From: Streptomyces sp. H39-S7
GTDB taxonomy: Bacteria > Actinomycetota > Actinomycetes > Streptomycetales > Streptomycetaceae
DNA length: 64,000 nucleotides
Reading direction: 5' to 3'
Assembly: GCF_027158205.1 (NCBI RefSeq)
Contig: NZ_JAPVLU010000007.1
Span: 62,001 to 126,000, forward strand
Shown one piece after another: positions 46,136-53,443 of the stretch; positions within the stretch are counted from its first letter, which is position 1; each line of letters begins with the position of its first letter. Made by a program: the position numbers and the translations under genes. The notes beneath the pieces are model-generated. The model had not been told where the DNA came from, searched no databases, and worked only from the letters and a program-made list of their open reading frames with translations.

Positions 46136-46693
46136 ATGTCGCTGCCGCACGCCATCCTCACCGCCCTGCTGGAGAAACCGTCCTCTGGGCTGGAGCTGAC
46201 GCGCCGGTTCGACCGCTCGATCGGCTTCTTCTGGTCCGCCACCCACCAGCAGATCTACCGCGAGCTGGGAAAGCTGGAGCAGGCCGACCTCATCCACGCG
46301 CTGGCCCAGTCGCCGTCCCGGGGCCGGAAGCGCGAGTACGAGGTGCTGCCCGCGGGCCGCGCGGAGCTGACCGCCTGGGTGGGCGCCGGCCAGGATCCCA
46401 AACCGATCCGCGACGCCCTGCTGCTGCGCCTGCGCGCGGCGGCGGTCGTCGGGCGGGACGGCCTCGAACCCGAACTGGAACGCCATCTGCTCGCCCACCG
46501 GCGGCAATTGGCCGAGTACCTCACGATCGAGGAGCGCGACTTCGGCGCCGCGGACCTCGGCGGCGAGGACCGGCTGCGCCATCTGGTGCTGCGCGCCGGC
46601 ATCGGGCTGGAGACCTTCTGGATCGAGTGGCTCACCGAGTCCCTGGCGGAGTTCCGCGGACCGGACGCGGCGGCCGGCGCCCACCCGGGCTGA
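46136..46693 (+). CDS. PadR-family transcriptional regulator
   Basis: A 185-residue PadR-type regulator. The winged helix (MSLPHAILTALLEKPSSGLELTRRFDRSIGFFWSATHQQIYRELGKLEQADLI, about residues 1-55) is followed by a beta-wing (SRGRKREYEVLPAGRAELTAWV) and a C-terminal helical dimerisation part (about 105-180). PadR proteins are usually repressors released by phenolics or stress. It lies 82 bases downstream of fadH on the same strand and may control it through the palindrome at 43959. Confidence 0.92.
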   Translation: MSLPHAILTALLEKPSSGLELTRRFDRSIGFFWSATHQQIYRELGKLEQADLIHALAQSPSRGRKREYEVLPAGRAELTAWVGAGQDPKPIRDALLLRLRAAAVVGRDGLEPELERHLLAHRRQLAEYLTIEERDFGAADLGGEDRLRHLVLRAGIGLETFWIEWLTESLAEFRGPDAAAGAHPG

Positions 46694-46702
46694 TGCAGGG
46701 CG

Positions 46703-46737
46703 CGGCCCCGGCCCCGGTCACACCAGGGCCGGGGCCG
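46703..46737. terminator. bidirectional hairpin between padR-like and serine hydrolase genes
   Basis: A perfect 12-bp stem (CGGCCCCGGCCC and complement; 46703-46714 and 46726-46737) with an 11-base loop, between two convergent genes. Confidence 0.65.
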
Positions 46738-46746
46738 GGCGTGGTG

Positions 46747-47988
46747 TCAGAAGGCCGAGGTGCGGGCCGGGGCGGTCGGGAGCGCCGTGACGGGCGAGGA
46801 CGGGCAGTACTCCGCCGGGACGGGAGACGGGCCGTCGACCCAGTCCGCGTTGGCGTTGGAGGACAGGCTGTGCCGGCCGTCGCGGGTGGTGACGGCGGCC
46901 GACACGGAGCCGAATATCCCGCCGTCGTGGCCCCAGACGGTCACCCCGCAGGGTAGCCGCACGGACATCAGGGCCAGGCCGTACCCGTACTCGGGGGAGT
47001 CCGGGCCGGTCGGCACTGTGGTGAGCATCTCGGCGAGCTGGCGTGCCGGGAGCAGCCGGCCGCGCAGGAGGGCGCTGTAGAAGCGGTTCAGGTCGGCGGT
47101 GGTGGAGATCATCTCCCCTGCCGATCCGGCGATCGACGGGTTGAACCCGGTGACGTCGTAGACCTTGCCGGGGGTCTGCGCGAAGAGCTGGGAGTAGGCG
47201 CGGCCGTGGCGCCCGGGAAGGGTGGGCGAGGTACCGGGCACGCTGGTCGAGCGCAGTCCCACCGGCCGCAGGATCCGCCGTTCGATCTCCTGGGCGTAGG
47301 AATGGCCGGTCACCTTCGCCACGACCATGCCGGCGACGATGTAGTTGGTGTTGGAGTAGCTCCAGGACGTGCCAGGAGTGAAGTTCGGCCGGTGGGTGAG
47401 AGCGACCGCGACGAGCTGCTCCGGCCGGTAGGTGTCGTATCGGTGGTCGAGGAACCCCTGACCGGTCATCTTCGCGAGAATCCCCGCGTCCTCCGTGTAG
47501 TTGAAGAGGCCGCTGGTGTGGTTGAGCAGTTGGCGGAGGGTGATGTGCCGGCCGTCGTTGCCGTTGCCGCGGACCACGCCCGGCAGCAGCCGGTCGACCG
47601 TGTCGTCCAGGCTGAGCTTCCGCTCGGCCTCCAACTGCAGCAGCACCGTCGCGACGAACGTCTTGGTGATGCTGCCGATCCGGAACTGGTCACCGGGGCG
47701 GAACGGACGGCCGGACGCGAGATCGGCGGTGCCCGCCGTACCGAACCAGGTGTCCCCGCCCGTCTGCGCCTGGGCCTGTATGCCCGGAACGCCCGCCGCG
47801 ACGGTGCTGTCGAGCGCGGCCTGAGTGGCGGCATGACCGGTGTGGAGCCCCGGCGCCGCGCGGGGTGCGGGCGAGGGGGGTGCGGGTGAGGGGGCGGCCG
47901 CGGTCGCGGGCCCGGCCAGGAGGGTCGCGCCTACCGCGAGCGCTGCCGTCAGGCCCAGTACGCCCCGGCCGAGGTGGAGTTTCGACAT
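46747..47988 (-). CDS. secreted serine hydrolase / D-Ala-D-Ala carboxypeptidase (beta-lactamase class C fold)
   Basis: A 413-residue secreted serine hydrolase. The signal peptide (about residues 1-30, with VLGLTAALAVGATLLAGPATAAA) is followed by a Pro/Ala linker. The catalytic fold has the SxxK motif SITK (about 104-107), the YxN motif YSN (about 192-194) and the HxG motif HDG (about 348-350). The family includes streptomycete R61-type DD-peptidases and esterases. ATG 47988 follows GAGAGGA by 6 bases. An exported beta-lactamase-like esterase is an alternative. Confidence 0.9.
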   Translation of the reverse strand: MSKLHLGRGVLGLTAALAVGATLLAGPATAAAPSPAPPSPAPRAAPGLHTGHAATQAALDSTVAAGVPGIQAQAQTGGDTWFGTAGTADLASGRPFRPGDQFRIGSITKTFVATVLLQLEAERKLSLDDTVDRLLPGVVRGNGNDGRHITLRQLLNHTSGLFNYTEDAGILAKMTGQGFLDHRYDTYRPEQLVAVALTHRPNFTPGTSWSYSNTNYIVAGMVVAKVTGHSYAQEIERRILRPVGLRSTSVPGTSPTLPGRHGRAYSQLFAQTPGKVYDVTGFNPSIAGSAGEMISTTADLNRFYSALLRGRLLPARQLAEMLTTVPTGPDSPEYGYGLALMSVRLPCGVTVWGHDGGIFGSVSAAVTTRDGRHSLSSNANADWVDGPSPVPAEYCPSSPVTALPTAPARTSAF

Positions 47989-48240
47989 GGAGTTCCTCTC
48001 CATCGATACGGAATCCCTGGCTGTGCGCGGCTTGTGTGCCACGTGAGCCAGGACGCCGTCGACGGCTCCATTCGTTGACAGCCCGGAACCTGTCGGCGCT
48101 ATTCGGCCAACGGGTTGGCGGGGACCTTTCGGCAGGCGATCCGTTCGATTCAGGCGTGCCTGCGCCGTGTCGTGTATCCGCAGCACGGGTTGCGGGCGAG
48201 GCGTCGTCATTTCGTGCGCGGTCTCGCTACCGTTGTTCCA

Positions 48241-48284
48241 CAGGCCCGGCAGGCCGCCACCCCCGTGCGAACCTGCCGGGCCTG
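48241..48284 (-). terminator. hairpin terminator of the UBP zinc-finger gene
   Basis: A perfect 13-bp stem (CAGGCCCGGCAGG and complement; 48241-48253 and 48272-48284) with an 18-base loop, 40 bases past the end of the minus-strand UBP gene. It lies in the otherwise empty 336-base gap 47989-48324. Confidence 0.65.
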
Positions 48285-48324
48285 CTGCTGTCCCGGGGCG
48301 GGTCGTCCTCAGCGCGGACGGGGA

Positions 48325-48585
48325 TCAGACCAGGCGCAGGTCGACGAAGCACCAGCTCCAGCTCTCGCCCGGCTCGAAGCTCCGCATCACCGGATGCCCG
48401 GTCTCCTCGAAATGGCCCGTGGCATGCCGGTACGGCGACGAGTCGCAGCAGCCGACGTGGCCGCAGACGAGACACAGCCTGAGCTGCACCGGATGGCTGC
48501 CCACGGCCAGGCATTCCGGACATGTGGCGCTCAGCGGAGCCGGCTCGGGGCGCGGCAGGTCGGGAACATGCGGGCACTCACTCAT
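48325..48585 (-). CDS. UBP-type zinc finger protein
   Basis: An 86-residue protein that is little more than one UBP zinc finger: CPECLAVG, then LRLCLVCGHVGCCDSSPYRHATGHFEETGHPVMRSFEPGESWSWC. The Cys and His ligands of the finger are all present. Small bacterial UBP-finger proteins are common in Streptomyces; the eukaryotic domain binds ubiquitin C-termini, but the bacterial role is unknown. ATG 48585 starts only 81 bases from the divergent antiporter gene, with which it may share a promoter. Confidence 0.85.
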   Translation of the reverse strand: MSECPHVPDLPRPEPAPLSATCPECLAVGSHPVQLRLCLVCGHVGCCDSSPYRHATGHFEETGHPVMRSFEPGESWSWCFVDLRLV

Positions 48586-48666
48586 GATTGCCAGGTTAGA
48601 TCGGGTCGACGGTAATCGAAGAGCACGACCCAGGAACGAGAACCAGATGGGAACAGGCAAACGCTG

Positions 48667-50265
48667 ATGGATGTCATGCCACTGCTGTTGTTGATCGCGG
48701 GCAGCGCCGCGGTCGCGGGCGCGGCCCGTCGCACGCCGGTGCCCGCGCCGCTGCTGCTGGTCGCCGCCGGGCTGTTCGCGTCGTACGTGCCGGGCATGCC
48801 CGACTACACGCTGGACCCGGAGATCGTGCTGCCGCTGCTGCTGCCGCCGCTCCTGCACACCGCCGCGCTGGAGAGCTCCTACCTCGATCTGCGGGCCAAC
48901 GCGCGCCCGGTCGCACTGCTATCCGTCGGCTATGTCCTGTTCGCGACGATCACGGTCGGATACGTCGCCTATCTGGTGGTGCCCGACCTGTCGCTGACCG
49001 TCGCCCTGGTCCTGGGCGCGGTGATCGCCCCGCCCGACGCGGTCGCCGCCACCGCCATCGCGCGGCGCCTCAAACTGCCCAACCGGATCACCACCATCCT
49101 CCAGGGCGAGTCCCTGGTGAACGACGCGACCGCGATCACCGCGTACAAGGTCGCCCTGGCCGCCGTCGTGGGCGAGGGGGCCAGCTGGGGCGAGGGAATC
49201 AAGGAGTTCACCGTCGCCGCGGCGGGCGGCGTCGTCGTCGGCCTCATCCTCATGGTGCCGCTGCACTGGCTGCGCACCCACCTGAAGGAGCCGCTGCTGC
49301 AGAACACCCTGTCCCTGCTCATCCCGTTCGTGGCCTATGCCGCGGCCGAGCGGGTCGGGGCCTCGGGGGTGCTCGCCGTCGTGGTCGTCGGCCTCTATCT
49401 GGGGCACCGCTCCTGGCAGGTCGACTTCGCCACCCGACTCCAGGAGGCGGCGGTGTGGAAGATGGTCGGTTTCATCCTGGAGTCGACGGTCTTCGCCCTC
49501 ATCGGACTGCAGTTGCGCGTGGTGCTCGGCGGACTCGGCGCATACGGGGTGGCGGAGTCCGTCTGGTACGCCTTCGCGGTCTTCGTCGTCGTGGTGGCCG
49601 CCCGCTTCGCCTGGGTCTTCCCCGCGACCTTCCTGCCCCGCGTGCTGTCGTCCCGCATCCGGGAGCGCGAACCCGACACCAACTGGACGGGGCCCGTCAT
49701 CGTCGGCTGGGCCGGGATGCGCGGCGTGGTCTCGCTCGCCATCGCGTTCTCGATCCCGCTGACCCTGGACGACGGGGAGCCCTTCCCGGCCCGCAACCTG
49801 GTGCTCTTCCTGACGTTCACCACCGTGATCGGGACCCTCGTCGTGCAGGGCCTCACGCTGCCGCCGCTGATCCGCCGGCTGAAGATCCCGTCCCGTGACG
49901 TGCGCGCCGAGACGCTCGCCGAGGCGCAGGCCCAGAGCGAGGCGTCGGCGGCCGCGGAACGCCTGCTCACCGAACTCCTCGCCGAGGGGCGCAACGACCT
50001 TCCGCAACCGCTCGCCGACCGGCTGCGCACGGTGATGGACCGGCGGCGCAACGCCGTGTGGGAACGGCTGGGCACCGTCAACGAGACCACCGGGGAGTCG
50101 GCGGACGGCACCTACCGGCGCCTCGCCCGGCAGATGATCGGCGCCGAGCGCGAGGTGTTCGTGGAACTGCGCGACGCCCGGCGCATCGACGACGAGATGC
50201 TCCGGACGCTGCTGCGCCGACTGGACCTGGAGGAGGCCGCCGCCTACCGCGAGGAGTCGGCCTGA
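48667..50265 (+). CDS. Na+/H+ antiporter, CPA1 family
   Basis: A 532-residue cation/proton antiporter. About 12 spans run through residues 1-410, with APPDAVAATAIARRLKLPNRITTILQGESLVNDATAITAYKVAL holding the ND pair used in ion exchange and the GWAGMRGVVSLAIAFSIPLTL segment. The C-terminal 120 residues are a soluble helical regulatory tail. It is divergent from the zinc-finger gene. It would export Na+ (or K+) to control pH and salt stress. Confidence 0.93.
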   Translation: MDVMPLLLLIAGSAAVAGAARRTPVPAPLLLVAAGLFASYVPGMPDYTLDPEIVLPLLLPPLLHTAALESSYLDLRANARPVALLSVGYVLFATITVGYVAYLVVPDLSLTVALVLGAVIAPPDAVAATAIARRLKLPNRITTILQGESLVNDATAITAYKVALAAVVGEGASWGEGIKEFTVAAAGGVVVGLILMVPLHWLRTHLKEPLLQNTLSLLIPFVAYAAAERVGASGVLAVVVVGLYLGHRSWQVDFATRLQEAAVWKMVGFILESTVFALIGLQLRVVLGGLGAYGVAESVWYAFAVFVVVVAARFAWVFPATFLPRVLSSRIREREPDTNWTGPVIVGWAGMRGVVSLAIAFSIPLTLDDGEPFPARNLVLFLTFTTVIGTLVVQGLTLPPLIRRLKIPSRDVRAETLAEAQAQSEASAAAERLLTELLAEGRNDLPQPLADRLRTVMDRRRNAVWERLGTVNETTGESADGTYRRLARQMIGAEREVFVELRDARRIDDEMLRTLLRRLDLEEAAAYREESA

Positions 50266-50309
50266 CGGCGGCGCCCCTTCACCCCCAAGAGATCAGCACC
50301 CCCGGGAGA

Positions 50310-50585
50310 TCAGCGCCGGGCGGCGCGTGAGTCGCCGAAGAAGATCCGGTAGATGATCAGCAGCACCAGCGAACCGCCGATGGCCGCGCCCCACGTGGCC
50401 AGGTCGAAGAACTGGTGGCCGACGGGCTTGTCGAGGAGCCGCGCGGACAGCCAGCCGCCGACGAACGCCCCCGCTATGCCGATCAGCGTGGTGATGATGA
50501 TGCCGCCGGGGTCACGTCCGGGCAGCAGGACCTTGGCGATGACCCCGGCGATGAGTCCGAGAACGATCCAGGCGAGAATGCCCAT
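50310..50585 (-). CDS. GlsB/YeaQ/YmgE-type stress-response membrane protein
   Basis: A 91-residue membrane protein with three spans: MGILAWIVLGLIAGVIAKVL, GGIIITTLIGIAGAFVGGWL and GAAIGGSLVLLIIYRIFF. This is the transglycosylase-associated (GlsB/YeaQ/YmgE) family, linked to general stress and biofilm. GGAAGG lies 8 bases before ATG 50585. It converges with the antiporter gene. Confidence 0.92.
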   Translation of the reverse strand: MGILAWIVLGLIAGVIAKVLLPGRDPGGIIITTLIGIAGAFVGGWLSARLLDKPVGHQFFDLATWGAAIGGSLVLLIIYRIFFGDSRAARR

Positions 50586-50750
50586 GGTGCGTGCCTTCCT
50601 TTCGACGTACCGCTTCCGCGAGATCCACCCGCGGCCCCTCCCGCACTGAGAGGGACGCGGTCCCGGAGCGAGCGGTTCCGGGGTGGCACCGCGGACCACG
50701 GTCTTCCCTGATGTGCTCCGTCTTCCCCGCGCGCGAGGCAACATGTTCGC

Positions 50751-51221
50751 GTGCTCCTACGCAGACCCGCCCCCGTCGCGCCCCCGGCCCCCGACGACCC
50801 GGTACTGGCCTATGCCCTCCGGGACTTGGACTGGTACGCCCACACCCGCGACCGTGCCCGCAGATGGCACTGGGCCACCGAACTGGGCGCGCTGCTGGCG
50901 GGCGCGGCCACCGTGGTTGCGGCCGGCATCCAGGCGCCCGCCGCCGTCACCGCGACCGTGGCGGGAGTCGCCGTCTTCATCGGCGGGTTCCGCCAGGTCT
51001 TCAACCACACCGAGCGCTACGTGCTGGCCGCGGAGTCCTGGTCGCGGCTGCGCCCGGCCGTCGAGCGGTACCGGCTGCTGCCGGAGGAGGAGCGGGACGC
51101 CGAGGCCCGCCGGGTGCTGGTGGAGGCGATCGAGGCGGTCTCCGCGGCGGAGATGCAGAACTGGGCCGTCCACCGGCGCGGAACGCGGGCGGGTTCGGAC
51201 GCGGGCCCGGGAACCGTGTGA
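50751..51221 (+). CDS. DUF4231-like membrane protein
   Basis: A 156-residue protein with two close membrane spans (about residues 44-64 and 66-84) and flanking soluble helices (RDLDWYAHTRDRARRWHWATE before, FNHTERYVLAAESWSRLRPAVERYRLL after). This matches the DUF4231/SLATT-like fold found in several conflict and stress systems. It overlaps the following sigma-factor gene by GTGA, so the two are translationally coupled. Whether it acts as a sensor or anti-sigma partner is an inference from that overlap only. Confidence 0.78.
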   Translation: MLLRRPAPVAPPAPDDPVLAYALRDLDWYAHTRDRARRWHWATELGALLAGAATVVAAGIQAPAAVTATVAGVAVFIGGFRQVFNHTERYVLAAESWSRLRPAVERYRLLPEEERDAEARRVLVEAIEAVSAAEMQNWAVHRRGTRAGSDAGPGTV

Positions 51222-51742
51222 GCACCGGCCGTTCGGATCCCGCCGCGTTGGCCCGGCTGGTCGCGGGCGCGCAGCGGGGCGACCGGCTGGCGATGGACGA
51301 ACTGCTCACCGTCCTCGCCCCGTACGTGGGCCGCATCTGCGGCCCGGTGGCCCTCCAGGACGGGGACGACGCGGCGCAGGAGGCACTGATCGCGGTCTTC
51401 CGCCACATCCGGCAGGTGAGGGAGCCGGCGGCGCTCTTCGGCTGGGTACGCGTGATCGCCGTCCGCGAGGCGGTCCGGCTCGCCGAGCAGCGGCAGCGGA
51501 CGGTCCCCGCGGAGCTCTCCGAGGTGCCGGCGCCGGGCGATCCGGAACTCGCCCAGGACATCGGGGACGTGCTGCGGAGGCTGTCGCCGGAACACCGCGC
51601 CGTCCTGGTGCTCCGTCACGTCGAGGGGCTGGACGAGCAGGAGGTGGCACGGGTCCTCGCGGTGCCGCTGGGGACCGTCAGATCCCGGCTGTTCCGCGCC
51701 AGAACGTCATTCCGCCGCGCCTGGGGCGGCGCCGGGAGATGA
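51218..51742 (+). CDS. ECF-type sigma factor
   Basis: A 174-residue group 4 sigma factor. Region 2 (ALQDGDDAAQEALIAVFRHIRQVREPAALFGWVRVIAVREAVRL, about residues 45-88) and region 4 (LRRLSPEHRAVLVLRHVEGLDEQEVARVLAVPLGTVRSRLFRAR, about 115-160) are intact. GTG 51218 overlaps the DUF4231-like stop. Its last 36 bases overlap the end of the convergent SRPBCC gene. No classical anti-sigma gene is seen, so the coupled membrane protein is the natural candidate regulator. Confidence 0.85.
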   Translation: MSTGRSDPAALARLVAGAQRGDRLAMDELLTVLAPYVGRICGPVALQDGDDAAQEALIAVFRHIRQVREPAALFGWVRVIAVREAVRLAEQRQRTVPAELSEVPAPGDPELAQDIGDVLRRLSPEHRAVLVLRHVEGLDEQEVARVLAVPLGTVRSRLFRARTSFRRAWGGAGR

Positions 51743-52231
51743 CCTGGCGTCGATCCGCCGCTGCAGGGCCGCCATCAGGGCGGCACCGCGGGCCCGCGCC
51801 CCGGGCCGGCGCAGCCACTGCAGGGCGGCGCCGCCCGGGAAGCGGTACGCGCTGAAGAAGGCGAACCGGGTGCCCGTTCCCTCGGGCACCGCGGCCATGC
51901 CACCGGCCAGCAGCCGGCTCTGCATCAGGCACCAGCCCGGTCGCAGAACGACTTCGAAACGCTCCCGGTGGCCCACGGCGCTCACCGCCCGGAAGGACGA
52001 CCGCTCCCCGTCGGGCCGCCCGTCCCCGATCCCCTCCGGAGTGAACGAGCGCAGCCCGGGGATGAGGTGCGGAAGTTCGCCCTCGAGGTCGGCGGCTACC
52101 TCCCACACCTGGTCGGGAGCGGCCTCGAAGTGGTGCTCCACGTACAGGGCGTGCCGCGCGGCCCCCGCGACCACCCGCAGACGCCGCAGCTGATCCAGGT
52201 CGGCCCGCGGCCAGCCGGCGTCGTCACTCAT
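51707..52231 (-). CDS. SRPBCC (polyketide cyclase/dehydratase-like) protein
   Basis: A 174-residue START-like protein with a hydrophobic ligand pocket: HALYVEHHFEAAPDQVWEVAADLEGELPHLIPGLRSF at the N-terminus, FEVVLRPGWCLMQSRLLAGGMAAVPEGTGTRFAFFSAYRFP in the middle. This family includes cyclases, lipid carriers and membrane-associated stress proteins. ATG 52231 is preferred, because a longer frame would lack similarity. It overlaps the sigma-factor gene tail-to-tail by 36 bases. Ligand unknown. Confidence 0.85.
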   Translation of the reverse strand: MSDDAGWPRADLDQLRRLRVVAGAARHALYVEHHFEAAPDQVWEVAADLEGELPHLIPGLRSFTPEGIGDGRPDGERSSFRAVSAVGHRERFEVVLRPGWCLMQSRLLAGGMAAVPEGTGTRFAFFSAYRFPGGAALQWLRRPGARARGAALMAALQRRIDARSSPGAAPGAAE

Positions 52232-52292
52232 CGGGCCTCGCTCATTGGATCGGCTCCCCTTCGCACGGTCTGCGGGAGAGCGTCGCATCAAC

Positions 52293-53246
52293 TCAGCTCG
52301 CGAACAATCGCCTGGCCGCCGCCACGACCCGCTCGGGCCGCTCGTGCTGCGGGCAGTGTCCGCAACCGGAAAGCACCTCGACCGTCTGCGCGTCGGAGAA
52401 GGGCTCACCGCCCGGCAGGAGACCGGGCGGGACGACGACGTCGCGCTCTCCCGCCAGGATCACGGTCGGGACGGTCAGCCGCAGGGAGTGGAACTCCTTG
52501 CGGCGCAGGGCCGCGATGTCGTGGGCCACGAACGCGCGGTGGATCCCCTCACCGGCTCGCGCGCTGTGCGGCCGCCGGGCCGCGGTGCTGAACTCCTCGA
52601 TCTCGCCCGCCCGCCAGGCCGCCCGGTCGGCCACCCCGCGCCGCAGCAGGTAGCGGGTGAAGGCCGGCCAGTGCCGCAGGACCCGGCGGCCGAGCGGCGG
52701 CCACTCCAGCAGCACGGTGTACCAGAAGCGCCAGGCGTGCCGGAGGGTGTTCCGGCGGGTGGGCCAGGGATGGACCATGCTCAGCGCGAGGAAGTGGCTG
52801 AAGCGTTCGGGCCACCGGGCGCAGGCGAAGAAGCCCGCCCAGGCGCCCCAGTCATGGGCCAGCAGCCGCACCCGCTCCAGCCCGAGCGCGTCCAGCACCG
52901 CGACGAGGTCCGCCGCCCGCCGCTCCGTGCCGTAGCCGCCGGGCGACTCCTGCGACCAGCCGAAGCCGGGCATGTCCAGGCAGATCAGCCGGTACTCGCC
53001 GGCCAGTCCCGGCAGTACGTGCCGCCAGGTGTACCAGTGCTGGGGGAAGCCGTGGACGAGCAGCACCGGCGGTGCGTCCGGGTCGCCGGCCTCGGCGTAG
53101 TGCAACCGCACGCCGCCGACCGTGACGTGGTGGTGGCGCACTCCCGGCACGGGAGGGAAGGGCCGGGGTGACGCCGTTCCCTCGTCAGGGTCCTGCGGTG
53201 CCGCCTGATGTGGTGTGCGGGTTCCGGGTGTCCTGTCGACCGGCAT
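52293..53246 (-). CDS. alpha/beta hydrolase, epoxide hydrolase-like
   Basis: A 317-residue alpha/beta hydrolase. The oxyanion-hole motif HGFPQHWYTW (about residues 65-74) and the nucleophile elbow LLAHDWGAWAG, with Asp in place of Ser, identify an epoxide hydrolase or haloalkane dehalogenase type enzyme. The catalytic His is in GHCPQHERPE near the C-terminus. ATG 53246 follows GGAAGG by 8 bases and removes a low-complexity N-terminal stretch. It is 61 bases upstream of the SRPBCC gene on the same strand, so the two may be co-transcribed. Confidence 0.88.
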   Translation of the reverse strand: MPVDRTPGTRTPHQAAPQDPDEGTASPRPFPPVPGVRHHHVTVGGVRLHYAEAGDPDAPPVLLVHGFPQHWYTWRHVLPGLAGEYRLICLDMPGFGWSQESPGGYGTERRAADLVAVLDALGLERVRLLAHDWGAWAGFFACARWPERFSHFLALSMVHPWPTRRNTLRHAWRFWYTVLLEWPPLGRRVLRHWPAFTRYLLRRGVADRAAWRAGEIEEFSTAARRPHSARAGEGIHRAFVAHDIAALRRKEFHSLRLTVPTVILAGERDVVVPPGLLPGGEPFSDAQTVEVLSGCGHCPQHERPERVVAAARRLFAS

Positions 53247-53368
53247 GGGACCGCCTTCCGTGTCTCGTCCCTTGTCCTTGTGCCGGGGGAGAGGGCGGAG
53301 GCGGCCGGTGCAATCCCCGGGCCGCCCGGATGCGCGTATGCGGTACGTCACATCCGGGGGCCCCGGGT

Positions 53369-53413
53369 GGCGGCTGGAGGGGCGAGGAGGGAGCTGAGTC
53401 CCCTCCAGCCGCC
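53369..53413 (-). terminator. hairpin terminator of the GH2 gene
   Basis: A perfect 14-bp stem (GGCGGCTGGAGGGG and complement; 53369-53382 and 53400-53413) with a 17-base loop, 30 bases past the GH2 stop on the minus strand. Confidence 0.65.
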
Positions 53414-53443
53414 GGTCAGGGTGTTCCCGGGGCCGTGATCAGC

